Source: Kribbella steppae
GTDB lineage: Bacteria > Actinomycetota > Actinomycetes > Propionibacteriales > Kribbellaceae
Direction: 5' to 3'
Length of the DNA stretch: 64,000 nucleotides
Assembly (NCBI RefSeq): GCF_004342025.1
Contig: NZ_SLWN01000001.1
Span: forward strand, 896,788 to 960,787
Positions 1-8,507 of the stretch are shown here, piece by piece; positions within the stretch are counted from its first letter, which is position 1, and every line of letters starts with the position of its first letter. The position numbers and the translations under genes were made by a program. The notes below the pieces were generated by a model. That model saw nothing but the letters and a program-made list of their open reading frames with translations, did no database searches and had not been told where the DNA came from.

Positions 1-38
1 AATCCCAGCACGATGAGCTGTACAGGTCCGATTGCCAT
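1..38 (-). CDS. N-terminus of a DUF6325-like small protein (cut by window edge)
   Basis: Only the first 12 codons are in the window. They read MAIGPVQLIVLG, which matches my memory of the start of the DUF6325 (membrane-associated DUF1269-like) family of actinobacteria. The ATG is preceded by a purine-rich stretch containing GGAGAGGGAGAG, a plausible ribosome binding site, which supports this as a real start. No function is known to me for the family, and nothing beyond the edge can be judged. Confidence 0.5.
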   Translation of the reverse strand, partial: MAIGPVQLIVLG

Positions 39-406
39 GTTCCGCTCTCCCTCTCCTCTCCTGAGCATCCCCGCTCACAGCCGCAAAGTCATCTCGGCTT
101 GTGGTCCGTGGGTGCTGTCAGGAGGCGTCGATATGCCTGCGCTCCACACTGGTGCGCGCGTCACCTCCACGCGTCATCCACAACGGATGAGCGTGGGGCC
201 GAACCGGCGGAGCAAGGCCGATCAGCCGCTGCGACCTCGGCCTGCTCATGCTCGAACTCGGCTGAGGTCACGGCCGTGATCCGGCGGCCCGCACCGACCT
301 GCGGCTTGCGAGGAGAGCCGCTTGGAGTAACGCCTCAGTCACTCCACGTCCACGCGACTCGACCGGGCGGACGATCAGCGGGCGACGAAGGAGCGCGCAG
401 GTAGAC
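39..406. other. 368-bp gap without a convincing gene
   Basis: Open frames here show no family resemblance or usable start, and I read none of them as genes. The stretch holds a likely terminator hairpin (167-196) for the gene to the right, and a 17-bp word at 377-393 that recurs exactly at 5071-5087. Otherwise I see nothing in it. Confidence 0.5.
167..196 (-). terminator. Putative terminator hairpin with one bulged base
   Basis: The left arm CCACGCGTCATCC (167-179) and the right arm GGATGAGCGTGG (185-196) pair over 12 base pairs with one bulged G and a five-base loop. It lies 3' of the leftward oxidoreductase gene ending at 407 and upstream of the next leftward gene, where a terminator is expected. 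There is no U-run, as is usual in high-GC actinobacteria. Confidence 0.4.
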
Positions 407-1360
407 CTAGGCGCTGTGGAAGGCCTCGACGACCTGTTGGACTCGGTAGGCGCTGGCGAAATCGGCCAGGTCGGGGGTTTGCTCGCCGCGGATCGCGCGA
501 GCGAACAGGGACAGGCGGGTGGTCTCCGAGCCGGGTTCGCCGGTGAGGTCGACCGGTTGCCAGCCGTTGCCCTCAGCAACGAACAGGTCGCGCCAGTTGC
601 TCAGGCGATAGGACTGCCGCGACCCCCGCAGTACCCACTCATAGGTCGTCGGCTGAGCGCCCACCACACCGGTCAACTGCACCGGGATGTCGCCGGCCCG
701 CATCAGGCCGTACGCCGCCGTCTCGCTGCCCGGACCGCGATGATCCAGTACGCCGTGAACCAACTCCAGCGGCCCGACCAGCCGATCGGTCAGATACGCG
801 AAATGCGAGAACACCTCGCGGACGAACCCGCCTTGCGCCCGCTCACCCACCCAGGTCGCCGCGGCCTGGAACTCACGCGGCCAGACCGGGAAGGCCAGCC
901 GGATCTCCACCGCCAGCACCTCACCGACTCGACCGTCCGCGATCGCCGCTTCGACGTACCGGGTGGATTGCCGATCCGACAACGAGAAGTTGACCGCCGC
1001 CGCGCGGCCACTCGCCTTCGCGGCTGACAGCATCGCCTCCGCGTCAGCGGCCGATACCGACAGCGGCTTCTCGCAGAACACCGCCTGCCCGGCCTGCAGA
1101 GCCGGTACGACGAGCGCCGCGTGCGTACCGGGTGGTGTCGCGATGTAGACCGCGTCCACCCCATCCGCACCGATCACGTCTTTGGGCTCGGTGCTGAACA
1201 CAATGCCAAGGTGCTCGGCGGCCAGGCGCGCGATCATGGCGGGGTCGAGGTCGGCTGCCCGCGACACAACGAAGTCCGGGTGCGGGAGGGCCGCGGTGAA
1301 CAACCCCTGGCCCATCGCGCCGAGTCCGACGATGCCGAGGCGGATCGGAGTCGAAGTCAT
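407..1360 (-). CDS. Gfo/Idh/MocA family NAD(P)-dependent oxidoreductase
   Basis: The 317-residue protein has the family layout. An N-terminal Rossmann fold carries GIVGLGAMGQG at residues 9-19. The EKP motif, whose lysine takes part in catalysis in this family, is at 97-99. A C-terminal beta-sheet substrate domain follows. Such enzymes oxidise or reduce sugars, inositols or related alcohols in the cytosol; the substrate cannot be told from sequence. The ATG start gives a normal length. It is divergent from the ATPase gene at 1415 with about 54 bp between them, so the two may share a regulatory region. Confidence 0.88.
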   Translation of the reverse strand: MTSTPIRLGIVGLGAMGQGLFTAALPHPDFVVSRAADLDPAMIARLAAEHLGIVFSTEPKDVIGADGVDAVYIATPPGTHAALVVPALQAGQAVFCEKPLSVSAADAEAMLSAAKASGRAAAVNFSLSDRQSTRYVEAAIADGRVGEVLAVEIRLAFPVWPREFQAAATWVGERAQGGFVREVFSHFAYLTDRLVGPLELVHGVLDHRGPGSETAAYGLMRAGDIPVQLTGVVGAQPTTYEWVLRGSRQSYRLSNWRDLFVAEGNGWQPVDLTGEPGSETTRLSLFARAIRGEQTPDLADFASAYRVQQVVEAFHSA

Positions 1361-1414
1361 GCGGCCAGTCTCTCGCGACGAGTCCTGTCGGAGCAGGCCG
1401 GTAGCGTGACGGAC

Positions 1415-2566
1415 ATGCTGACGACGCTGGCGGTGGAGAACTACAGGTCACTGCGGCGGTTGGTCATGCCCCTGCGCGGTCTGAACGTCGTCACCGGCGC
1501 GAACGGCACCGGGAAGTCCAGCCTCTACCGCGCACTCCGTCTCCTCGCCGACGCCTCCCGCAACGGCGCCGTCGCAGCGTTGGCCCGCGAAGGCGGCCTC
1601 CAATCGACGCTGTGGGCAGGCCCGGAGCACGTCCGCAAAGACCGCCCGGTGCAAGGGACCGTCCGCACCAAGTCGGTCGGGTTGCGGATGGGATTCGCGG
1701 GTGACGACTACGGCTACCTGATGGATCTCGGGCTACCGGTGCCGAACGGCTCGGTGTTCGATCTCGATCCGGAGATCAAACGGGAAGCGCTTTGGTCAGG
1801 ACCCTTCCTGCGACCAGCCGCGCTGCTGGTGGAGCGCGTCAACCGCGAGGTGCGAATCCGTTCCAATGACGGCGACTGGCAACGGGGCGGACATCACCTG
1901 CAGACGTTCGACAGCATGCTCAGCGAGTTCGCCGACCCCGAGCGCGCCCCCGAACTCCTGACCGTCCGGGACCGGCTCCGCTCGTGGCGCTTCTACGACC
2001 ACTTCCGCACCGACGCCGCCGCACCCGCACGACGCGTCCAGATCGGCACCCGTACGCCGGTCCTCGGCCCGGACGGTGCCGATGTCGCGGCAGCGCTTCA
2101 GACCATTCGCGAGATCGGGGCCAAGGGAGCCCTCGACGAGGCGATCGAGTTGGCGTTCCCGGGCAGCCAGGTGCAGATCGTCAACGCCGCGGGCCGCTTC
2201 GAGATCGCCTTCCGGCAGCACGGGCTGCTCCGGCCGCTGTCCGGCGCCGAACTCTCCGACGGCACACTCAGATACCTCCTCTGGGTCGCCGCCCTGCTGA
2301 CCCCACGACCGCCCGAACTCCTGGTCCTCAACGAACCCGAGACCAGCCTGCACCCGGACCTCCTGCCCGCCTTGGCGAACCTCGTCGTCACCGCCGCAAA
2401 GGAGGCGCAGGTCATCGTCGTCACCCACTCCCGCCCGTTCCTCGCCTCACTCGAGGCCCTCGCCGACGACCTACAGACCATCGAGCTCATCAAAGACCAC
2501 GGCGCCACCACCATCGCCGACCAAGGCCCCCTCGACGAACCACCTTGGAAGTGGCCGTCCCGCTAG
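1415..2566 (+). CDS. AAA family ATPase (RecF/SMC-like predicted ATPase)
   Basis: The 383-residue protein begins with the typical VENYRSLRR strand and has Walker A GANGTGKS at 28-35, an ABC-type signature region (LSDGTLR), and Walker B LLVLNEPETSLHP near residue 302 followed by a VTHS switch histidine. This is the single-chain predicted-ATPase group related to OLD and RecF ATPases; its partner and role are unknown. I chose the ATG at 1415; an in-frame GTG at 1406 is possible. Its stop codon overlaps that of the convergent frameshifted gene at 2563. Confidence 0.85.
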   Translation: MLTTLAVENYRSLRRLVMPLRGLNVVTGANGTGKSSLYRALRLLADASRNGAVAALAREGGLQSTLWAGPEHVRKDRPVQGTVRTKSVGLRMGFAGDDYGYLMDLGLPVPNGSVFDLDPEIKREALWSGPFLRPAALLVERVNREVRIRSNDGDWQRGGHHLQTFDSMLSEFADPERAPELLTVRDRLRSWRFYDHFRTDAAAPARRVQIGTRTPVLGPDGADVAAALQTIREIGAKGALDEAIELAFPGSQVQIVNAAGRFEIAFRQHGLLRPLSGAELSDGTLRYLLWVAALLTPRPPELLVLNEPETSLHPDLLPALANLVVTAAKEAQVIVVTHSRPFLASLEALADDLQTIELIKDHGATTIADQGPLDEPPWKWPSR

Positions 2567-2879
2567 TGAATCCAGATCGCGCCGCCGTCGTACTCGACAC
2601 ACGCGGCGTCTCTGTGTTCGCTCGGCCAGTCGACGTTGTCCTTGTCGATCCATTCGATGGTGGTCCGACCGCCATTCTGGTGGGCGATCAACTGATCCAG
2701 TGACGTCCACGAGGAGGTCACGACAGGTGCCCCGGCCAGTGCAGCGCGACCTGCCCGCTGCTCCAGACGGCTCCCTCGGCAACAATCCCTGTCTCGCTTT
2801 CGGCGGCCCCACGATGGCGTCGTACAAGCCAGAACCGACGCGGCGGTGTGAGATCGGGGTCGAGCGCGTCGCTGCTCAT
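2563..2879 (-). pseudogene. Frameshifted small gene of a conserved actinobacterial family
   Basis: From the ATG at 2879 the frame gives a well-formed start (RRFWLVRRH, then GIVAEGAVWSSGQVALHWPG), then drifts and hits TGA. The neighbouring frame continues sensibly with SSWTSLDQLIAHQNGGRTTI and ends at TAG 2563-2565. Joining them needs one extra base at the C-run 2730-2733. Together they resemble small actinobacterial proteins I recall with a 'GTGVVAEG...LRWPG' body and a 'WPSLDDMLAVHG' middle; I know no function. The start overlaps the stop of the upstream gene (ATGA), so it was translationally coupled. It is either a recent pseudogene or a sequencing error in a homopolymer. Confidence 0.6.
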
Positions 2880-3091
2880 CTCAGCCTCTCCGGGACGTCA
2901 TCGCCCACCCAGGCTGCTGACCGCAGTACTGGCCAGCCCCGGTCGGTGAGTTTGACCGGACGCTGCTTGAGCGGTGGATCCAGCAACCCGCGGAGCATCC
3001 GGATCGTGTCTTCGGCGGCGCGGTGCACATCGAGGATCCCTCGCACCTCCGCCAGCACAGCCGTTGGCTCTCTCGGTGCCGACTGGTTCAT
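2876..3091 (-). CDS. Small hypothetical protein, coupled to the next gene
   Basis: The 71-residue protein starts at ATG 3091 behind GGGGGC and ends in TGA overlapping the ATG of the following gene by four bases. It looks like a compact, mostly helical cytosolic protein with no membrane segment and no motif I recognise. The coupling implies the two small products work together. The XRE-type gene at 3296 is divergent, and in actinobacteria such small gene pairs often sit beside an XRE regulator that controls them; that is inference. Confidence 0.6.
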   Translation of the reverse strand: MNQSAPREPTAVLAEVRGILDVHRAAEDTIRMLRGLLDPPLKQRPVKLTDRGWPVLRSAAWVGDDVPERLR

Positions 3092-3295
3092 CGTTGCCCC
3101 CGTAGATCTTGCAGCGAGTTGGAACGGCCAGGGCGACAGGGCAGGAAGACGGCGCACCGCCCTACGCACTCGAAGCTCACCCACCGCCCTGGCCTCACCA
3201 CAGACTCTGCCGTCAGTCACCCACCGAAACCACCGAGGCGGTCTGTGATCATTCCAGGCATTTATCCCCGCCTGACAGGGACGTTTCGTGGCACC

Positions 3296-4063
3296 ATGGG
3301 TACGGTGAGTATCGACCCCTCCCCTCGCTCCGCCGCAGCCGGAACGAGCCTGCGCCAACAGCGGCGACACTGGGCCGCCGAACTGCGAGTGCAGGGCTCC
3401 ACTTGGGTCGAGGTAGCGGAAGCATTCTCCGACAGGTACGGCGTCAACCCACGCGTCGCCTTCCGCCTCGCTCACGACTGGAGCCAACGCGATGCCGCGG
3501 ACCGGTGGAACCAGCGATGGCCCGCCGACCCGAAGACCTTCAAGAACTTCTCCTACTGGGAGCAGTGGCCGGCGGCGACCGGCTACGCGCCGTCGCTCGA
3601 AGTGCTAGCCAGGCTGGCGGAGCTGTACCAATGCTCCGTTGCCGATCTCGTCGCCGACCTGGCGGACTTCAGGTGGACGGACTCAGCTCATGCGGCCGGT
3701 GGGAACCTGACCGGTTCGTGGGTCTCCCGGTACACCTACTACTCGTCCGGCCGAGGTGAGGAGCTGCACGGCGAGCACACGGTCCGGCTACGCCACTCCG
3801 GTGGCCGGATACTCGGTACCAATGATCCAGGGGAACTTGGATCGAGGCTCACGCTGGACCTGTCCCTCAGCGGAGCGATCGCCACCGGGACCTGGACCGA
3901 GCGAACGTCATCTGTGGGTTACTACCGAGGGGCCGTGTACCACGGAACGATCCAGCTCGTCGTCAGTCCACAGGGGCGCTCGATGACAGGCCGGTGGCTC
4001 GGATTCGACAAGGAGTTCAACGTCAACTCTGGCGACTGGCGCCTTGAATGGCTCGAGGGTTGA
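3296..4063 (+). CDS. XRE-like helix-turn-helix protein with C-terminal beta domain
   Basis: The 255-residue protein has a helical N-terminal half with a degenerate XRE/Cro-type helix-turn-helix, seen in [21 protein letters not shown] (split around residues 97-117), and a C-terminal beta-rich half with repeated G-x-W and T-x-W patterns that looks like a lipocalin-like or immunoglobulin-like barrel. I read it as a transcriptional regulator with a ligand or sensor domain. I use the ATG at 3296; a GTG at 3305 is a real alternative because CTGACA at 3272 could be the -35 of a leaderless transcript. It is divergent from the small gene pair. Confidence 0.65.
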   Translation: MGTVSIDPSPRSAAAGTSLRQQRRHWAAELRVQGSTWVEVAEAFSDRYGVNPRVAFRLAHDWSQRDAADRWNQRWPADPKTFKNFSYWEQWPAATGYAPSLEVLARLAELYQCSVADLVADLADFRWTDSAHAAGGNLTGSWVSRYTYYSSGRGEELHGEHTVRLRHSGGRILGTNDPGELGSRLTLDLSLSGAIATGTWTERTSSVGYYRGAVYHGTIQLVVSPQGRSMTGRWLGFDKEFNVNSGDWRLEWLEG

Positions 4064-4065
4064 AC

Positions 4066-4968
4066 TCACAGCTCGGGGACCCCAACGGATCCGCTGATGA
4101 GGGCAATGATCGTCGTGTCTCTGGCGAACGCTCCGCGAGTGACCTGGTCGAAGAGCGCGTACATCATCTTTGCCTCGTAGACCCAATCGAGCAGCAGGCC
4201 GTGTCTCGTGTCGAAATCCTCGATGAAGTCGTCCAGCTCAGGTGTCCGCTTCGCATAGCCACCGAAGTGGTAGTCGCCTTCGAGGCGCCACGTGCCAACT
4301 CGTGAGCCGTACGTCGCCTGCTGCAGTTCGACGATCTCATCCTCGAGGAATTCGCCGCCTTTCAGCACCGGAACGCCAACCACCTGTTGATGCGCAGCCA
4401 TTCCTGCTGCGACGCCGGCCAGCGTTCCGCCGGTACCAACCGCACAGAACAGCGCGTCGAACGGCTCTTTCAGTTCAGCTGGCAGTTCTGCGCATCCAAG
4501 TACAGCCGTACTGTTGCTGCCGCCTTCAGGGAGCAGGTAGAAATCACCGAACTCTCGGTGCAAAGAGCTGATCACAGCATCCGAGGTCTTGGCGCGGTAA
4601 GTGGTGCGATCGAGATAGGTGAGCCGCATACCGCGGGCCGTGGCGTAGGCGAGCGAGGGGTTCAGCGGCACATGCTCCTCGCCCCGGATCACGCCGATCG
4701 TCCTGAAGCCTCCGTAGTGGCCAACCGCAGCGGTCGCCCGAATGTGGTTCGAGTAGGCGCCGCCGAAGGTCAGGAGCGTATCCAAGCCGCGTTCGCGCGC
4801 CGTGGAAATGTTGTACTTCAACTTGCGCCATTTGTTGCCGGGGATCTCTGGGTGGATGAGATCGTCACGCTTGAGCAGGACACGAACGGCCGAACTGGCC
4901 AGGCGATCGTCGTGAAGCTCCGACACCGGCGACGGAAGCTGAAGATCGACCGACTGAAGCTCACGCAC
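4066..4968 (-). CDS. PLP-dependent deaminase/desulfhydrase (ACC deaminase / D-cysteine desulfhydrase family)
   Basis: The 300-residue protein is a fold-type II PLP enzyme. PGNKWRKLKYN at 43-53 carries the candidate Schiff-base lysine (K46), GGAYSNHIRATAA is the conserved stacking and serine segment, and VGTGGTLAG is the phosphate-binding glycine loop. This family deaminates 1-aminocyclopropane-1-carboxylate or releases sulfide from D-cysteine; the sequence alone does not separate the two. I started at GTG 4968, matching the usual N-terminus (leaf-like RELQSVDLQLP). The frame runs further upstream into low-complexity GC-rich DNA that does not look coding. Confidence 0.82.
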   Translation of the reverse strand: MRELQSVDLQLPSPVSELHDDRLASSAVRVLLKRDDLIHPEIPGNKWRKLKYNISTARERGLDTLLTFGGAYSNHIRATAAVGHYGGFRTIGVIRGEEHVPLNPSLAYATARGMRLTYLDRTTYRAKTSDAVISSLHREFGDFYLLPEGGSNSTAVLGCAELPAELKEPFDALFCAVGTGGTLAGVAAGMAAHQQVVGVPVLKGGEFLEDEIVELQQATYGSRVGTWRLEGDYHFGGYAKRTPELDDFIEDFDTRHGLLLDWVYEAKMMYALFDQVTRGAFARDTTIIALISGSVGVPEL

Positions 4969-5190
4969 CACCCCAGCATCGCACGACGACACCCCGGTCG
5001 CTCGACCGCTGCCGACCGTCCACGGTCTGCTGCAGATCCACCTGCTGGCGACACCACGGGGTAGTTGCGGAGCGGGCGACGAAGGAGTCCGCGCACAGCG
5101 CGTGGCAGCGCGCAACGCAAGACCGGGCGGGCGGGAGCACCGGCGAGCACGCGACGTAGGAGCGGGCGTAGTGGTGCGTGGGTAGATCAG

Positions 5191-6027
5191 CTAGTCCTTG
5201 ACGGATTCGAAGCGGACGAGGATGAGGGAGCCTATTGCGGAGAGGACGAAGCCGGCGATGGCGCCGGGCCACCAGCCGGAGCGGACGGCGTCGTCCAGGA
5301 CGAAGACTCCGACGGCGGCGGGCGTGATCGTTTGGAGCGCGATCATCGGGGTGGTGGCGAGCGTTACCGAACCTCGTTGCAGTGCCAGCGAGTAGAGGAT
5401 GAAGGCGAGCGCTCCGCTGATCGGCAGGGTGTACGTCGTTGGGCTGCGGAGCAGCTCGCTGATCGAGCCGTCCTCGAGCAACCGGGCTGAGATGGCGACA
5501 CCGGCGTACCCGAGACCTGCCAAGAGACCGAGCAGGGCGGTGGAGATGCCGTGTTGTGAACGACTGGCGAGGGCACCGAGTACGGCGATGACCACGAGGC
5601 CGACGATGATGCCGATGGTGAGGCCCTGGTGGCGGGCGCTGTCACCCGCGTCGCCGGCAGACACGGCAAGCAGGCCGAGGCCGACGCAGACCGCGATCAC
5701 TGCGGACCATTCGAGTCCGCTCAACTGGTCCGACATCAGCCGGGTCGCGAGCAGGGCGGTGACCACCAGGCTGGCTGCGATCCCGGCCTGGGCGAGGTAG
5801 AGCGGAAGCAGGCGCAGGGCAACGAAATGCAGTGCGAAGCCGGCCAGGTTCAGCGCCAGCGCGGCAAGAAACGCCGGTTGCTTGAGCAACGCGACGATGA
5901 ACCCGCCGAGCCGCCGCGGATCGAGCTCCGACTCGGTCGGCACCTTGCGCGAACCGACTGCCTGCAGGATCGAGGCGATACCGAAGAGCACCGCGGCACT
6001 GAGTGCCGCGCCGAGACCAAGAAGCAC
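5191..6027 (-). CDS. DMT superfamily transporter (EamA-like)
   Basis: The 278-residue integral membrane protein has about ten hydrophobic segments in two halves, the arrangement of the drug/metabolite transporter superfamily. It starts at GTG 6027 directly after the TAA of the upstream phosphatidyltransferase gene (TAAGTG), so the two form an operon and are probably translationally coupled. The substrate is unknown. The pairing with a lipid-synthesis gene suggests, as inference only, transport of a headgroup or lipid-related metabolite. Confidence 0.8.
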   Translation of the reverse strand: MLLGLGAALSAAVLFGIASILQAVGSRKVPTESELDPRRLGGFIVALLKQPAFLAALALNLAGFALHFVALRLLPLYLAQAGIAASLVVTALLATRLMSDQLSGLEWSAVIAVCVGLGLLAVSAGDAGDSARHQGLTIGIIVGLVVIAVLGALASRSQHGISTALLGLLAGLGYAGVAISARLLEDGSISELLRSPTTYTLPISGALAFILYSLALQRGSVTLATTPMIALQTITPAAVGVFVLDDAVRSGWWPGAIAGFVLSAIGSLILVRFESVKD

Positions 6028-6756
6028 TTACGCGACCTTGCGTCGGGGTACCCAGAAGGTCAGGTACAGGCTGAGGACCCCGTAGTACAGGAGATACGAC
6101 AGCGAGACAGCGACCACGATGGCGTTCGGGTTCGGCATCTGGGCGAGCAGGACGGCGTACGACGCCAGCCAGATCGCGGTGGTGAGCAGGTTCAGCGACC
6201 GGAACGCCTTCGTCCGAGACGGGTAGACGTACTTCACCGGTACGAACACCAGGATCGAGCAGACCACCAGGATGACGCCGGTGGTGACCGGGCTGAGGCC
6301 GAGGATCACCACGTAGAACGCGACCACGTTCCAGTAGCTGGGGAAGCCGAGGAAGAAGTGGTCGTCGGTCTTCGCGTCGACCCGGCAGAACTGGTAGCTG
6401 GAGGCAAGCAACGGCAACGCGGCCAGCGCCGCGCCCCAGCCGCCGGACGGCAGGTAGTCGCCGGTCCAGAGCAGCACGATCGGGGCGAAGGCGTAGGTCA
6501 GGTAGTCGACGATGTTGTCGAGCATCGCGCCGTCGAACCACGGGATGGTCTCCTTCACCCGCAACCGGCGTGCGAGCATCCCGTCGGTCCCGTCGATCAC
6601 CAGTGCGGCCAGACCGAGCCAGAGCGCGCGGACGGCGTCCCCGTCGATGGCGGCGATGACGATGAGCAGCGCGAGCACCGTTCCGCTCGCGGTATAGGCA
6701 TGCAGTGCCAGTCCGGCCAGACGCAACCGCGTCGACCCGACGAACGGTTCCTGCAC
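6028..6756 (-). CDS. CDP-alcohol phosphatidyltransferase, phosphatidylcholine-synthase-like
   Basis: The membrane protein (242 residues from GTG 6756) carries the CDP-alcohol phosphatidyltransferase signature, with DGTDGMLAR followed by DGAMLDNIVDY providing the conserved aspartates. It also has FLGFPSYWNVVAFY, which I associate with phosphatidylcholine synthase (Pcs), the enzyme that condenses CDP-diacylglycerol with choline. Multiple transmembrane helices fit. The start is uncertain: the frame is open to a TTG at 6822, but family members begin just before LALHAYTASG. It is first in an operon with the DMT transporter. Confidence 0.78.
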   Translation of the reverse strand: MQEPFVGSTRLRLAGLALHAYTASGTVLALLIVIAAIDGDAVRALWLGLAALVIDGTDGMLARRLRVKETIPWFDGAMLDNIVDYLTYAFAPIVLLWTGDYLPSGGWGAALAALPLLASSYQFCRVDAKTDDHFFLGFPSYWNVVAFYVVILGLSPVTTGVILVVCSILVFVPVKYVYPSRTKAFRSLNLLTTAIWLASYAVLLAQMPNPNAIVVAVSLSYLLYYGVLSLYLTFWVPRRKVA

Positions 6757-6936
6757 CGCGTCGTGTGTGGTCAGGACGACTCCCAGAACTCGGTCGACGC
6801 AGCGCGCGCCGGGCCCGGTCAACGCAACCGCGCCGGCCCCAGCGTCTCACAACCGCTGGGCTGCTTCGCTCACCCAGTACCCTTCCGCCGTGGATCTGTT
6901 CACAGACCTTACGAGGACGGCCCGGACCTTCCCCTG

Positions 6937-7068
6937 ATGCGCGGCGGCGTGGTCGTCGAGGTCGGCCTATTGGTCCCCGGCATCCGGTACCGGGTGCTCT
7001 GGGTGACCGACGGCGTCGTGAAGATCGCCGCCGGCTCCAGCATGGTGTGGCTCAGCTACCGGGTCTAG
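6937..7068 (+). CDS. Possible very small hypothetical protein
   Basis: A 43-residue frame from ATG 6937 to TAG reads as alternating hydrophobic beta strands ([22 protein letters not shown]). There is no convincing ribosome binding site and no family I recognise. Its stop codon overlaps that of the convergent F420-type gene by four bases, a common packing in this genome, which is the main argument for it being real. Confidence 0.3.
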   Translation: MRGGVVVEVGLLVPGIRYRVLWVTDGVVKIAAGSSMVWLSYRV

Positions 7069-7505
7069 TTGACCGGCTCCAGCACGAACTGCGGGATCTT
7101 GCGGGAGGTCTTGGTCTGGTACTCGGCGTACGGCGGGTAGGCCGCGACCGAGCGCTGCCACCACTCGTCGTACTCCTCGCCCTCGATCTCACGGGCGACG
7201 TACTCCTTGGTGACGTCGCCGTCCTGCAGCGTGAGCTTGGGGTCGGCCTTCAGGTTGTAGTACCAAACGGGGTTCTTGGGCGCGCCGCCGAGCGAGGCGA
7301 CGGCGGCGTACACACCGTTGTGCTCGACGCGCATCAGCGGCACCTTGCGGAGCTTGCCCGACTTGGCGCCGCGCATGGTGAGCAGCACGACCGGCATGCC
7401 CATGATGTCGACCGCGCCCGTGGTCCCGGCCGCCTCGACCTTCTCCACCTGGTTGCGAACCCAGCCGGTCGGGCTCGGGGCGTAGTCGTCACTGTTCGAT
7501 GTCAT
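7065..7505 (-). CDS. Nitroreductase-family deazaflavin (F420)-dependent oxidoreductase
   Basis: The 146-residue protein has the layout of the Ddn/FDOR split-barrel family: [21 protein letters not shown], in which the G-x-K-SG-x-x-R-x-x-PL core contacts the cofactor phosphate, then NPVWYYNL and a C-terminal helix with [11 protein letters not shown]. These proteins bind F420 and reduce enones, quinones or nitro compounds. The start at ATG 7505 is supported by TATGAT ending seven bases before it, as in a leaderless transcript; an upstream in-frame ATG at 7517 overlaps that -10 box. A perfect operator-like palindrome fills the promoter spacer (7519-7536). Confidence 0.85.
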   Translation of the reverse strand: MTSNSDDYAPSPTGWVRNQVEKVEAAGTTGAVDIMGMPVVLLTMRGAKSGKLRKVPLMRVEHNGVYAAVASLGGAPKNPVWYYNLKADPKLTLQDGDVTKEYVAREIEGEEYDEWWQRSVAAYPPYAEYQTKTSRKIPQFVLEPVN

Positions 7506-7542
7506 GTGACCGATCATAATGGTGATGCGTCACCATCAACAA
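7506..7542 (-). promoter_or_regulatory. Promoter with palindromic operator inside the -35/-10 spacer
   Basis: On the minus strand the -35 is TTGTTG (7542-7537), the spacer is exactly 18 bp (7536-7519), the -10 is TATGAT (7518-7513) and the ATG follows after seven bases. The whole spacer is an inverted repeat with seven-base arms ATGGTGA and TCACCAT around a four-base centre. A repressor, or a MerR-type spacer-bending activator, bound here would directly control the F420-type gene. The regulator is not identified; the ArsR gene immediately upstream is one candidate. Confidence 0.6.
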
Positions 7543-8046
7543 TCACCGCGCGTCGCCGCCCGATTCCCGGACAGCTCGTGGGGCTGTCGCCGGACCGCCG
7601 GACAGAGTCGCGGGACTGCCAGACTGAGTCGCGGGGCTAGCGGACAGATCAGCGGGCGACGCCGGGTTCTCGGACAGCACGGCCTCGACCTGTGCCGTTT
7701 CGGCGATCTCCGCGATCACGGCCAGCCGGCTGTCCCACTGGGCAGCGACATCCGCGATCCAGGCCGCGGTCTCGGTCAGCGCCTGAGAGCACAACTCGAA
7801 GCGCACATCCCGGCCCAACCGGCGACTCTCGACCAGCCCGGCCTCCCGCAGTACGGCGAGATGCTGCACTACGGCCTGCCGTGTCACCGGCAACTCCCCC
7901 GCCAACGACGTCGCCGTCCGCCCACCACCGGCAGCCAGCAACTCCACGACGGCCCGCCGAGTTGCATCACCCAACGCCCCCAGCACCCCGTCCACGCGTA
8001 CGGCGGGAGCCCCGGAGCCGAGCGACGAGTCCAGTACGTCACTCAC
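7543..8046 (-). CDS. ArsR family winged-helix transcriptional regulator
   Basis: The 167-residue protein has the ArsR/SmtB-type opening GVLGALGDATRRAVVELL, with the helix-turn-helix in ATSLAGELPVTRQAVVQHLA near residues 44-63 and a wing with ESRRLGRDVRFEL. There is no metal-binding CxC. This is the metal-independent ArsR group that usually travels with an SRPBCC protein, as here: its start overlaps the SRPBCC stop by four bases. The C-terminal 40 residues are a low-complexity Ser/Pro/Ala/Gly tail not normal for the family. Confidence 0.88.
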   Translation of the reverse strand: MSDVLDSSLGSGAPAVRVDGVLGALGDATRRAVVELLAAGGGRTATSLAGELPVTRQAVVQHLAVLREAGLVESRRLGRDVRFELCSQALTETAAWIADVAAQWDSRLAVIAEIAETAQVEAVLSENPASPADLSASPATQSGSPATLSGGPATAPRAVRESGGDAR

Positions 8047-8480
8047 AACGACGGCGCCAGCTCCGTGAGAGCGGCAAGACCACCATCCCAGCCCTGCGCC
8101 GACTCGTCGGCCCGCTTGAGCTGCTCCTGCGCCGAGACCTCCAGCCGATCGAATCCGCTCTCCACGACCAGCAGCCTGGTCCCCTCACCTTCCGGCGTGA
8201 GGGTGAACTCCACCAGGTTCGAGTTCCCCGGCATCGGATCCACACCCGGATCGACGGCGTACCGGTACGCGAACCGCCGCCCCGGCTCCACCTTCTCCAC
8301 GAACCCGAGATACTCCCCGTGCTCGTCCCACCGCATCACCAGCCGCCCACCCGGCCGCAGGTCGATCTCCGCCCCGCCGAACGCATACCAGCGGGCAAAG
8401 TTCTCCGGTTGCGTCACGGCCGCCCACACCACCTCCGGCCGCGCCTCGACGTACACCTCACGCTCCACCCTGCTCTCCAT
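8043..8480 (-). CDS. SRPBCC (AHSA1/START-like) domain protein
   Basis: The 145-residue protein has the typical order of an AHSA1-like SRPBCC protein: VEREVYVEARPEVVWAAVTQ, then WYAFGG, DLRPGGRLVMRW and YLGFVEKVEPGRRFAYRY, ending in a long helix. The fold has a hydrophobic cavity that binds small lipophilic ligands; the ligand is unknown. It is first gene of an SRPBCC-ArsR operon. I chose ATG 8480 because a -10-like CAGGGT ends seven bases before it and TTGCAC is 17 bp further up, so the mRNA is probably leaderless. Confidence 0.85.
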   Translation of the reverse strand: MESRVEREVYVEARPEVVWAAVTQPENFARWYAFGGAEIDLRPGGRLVMRWDEHGEYLGFVEKVEPGRRFAYRYAVDPGVDPMPGNSNLVEFTLTPEGEGTRLLVVESGFDRLEVSAQEQLKRADESAQGWDGGLAALTELAPSL

Positions 8481-8507
8481 ACCTCCAACCCTGCCACTCG
8501 ACAGCAG

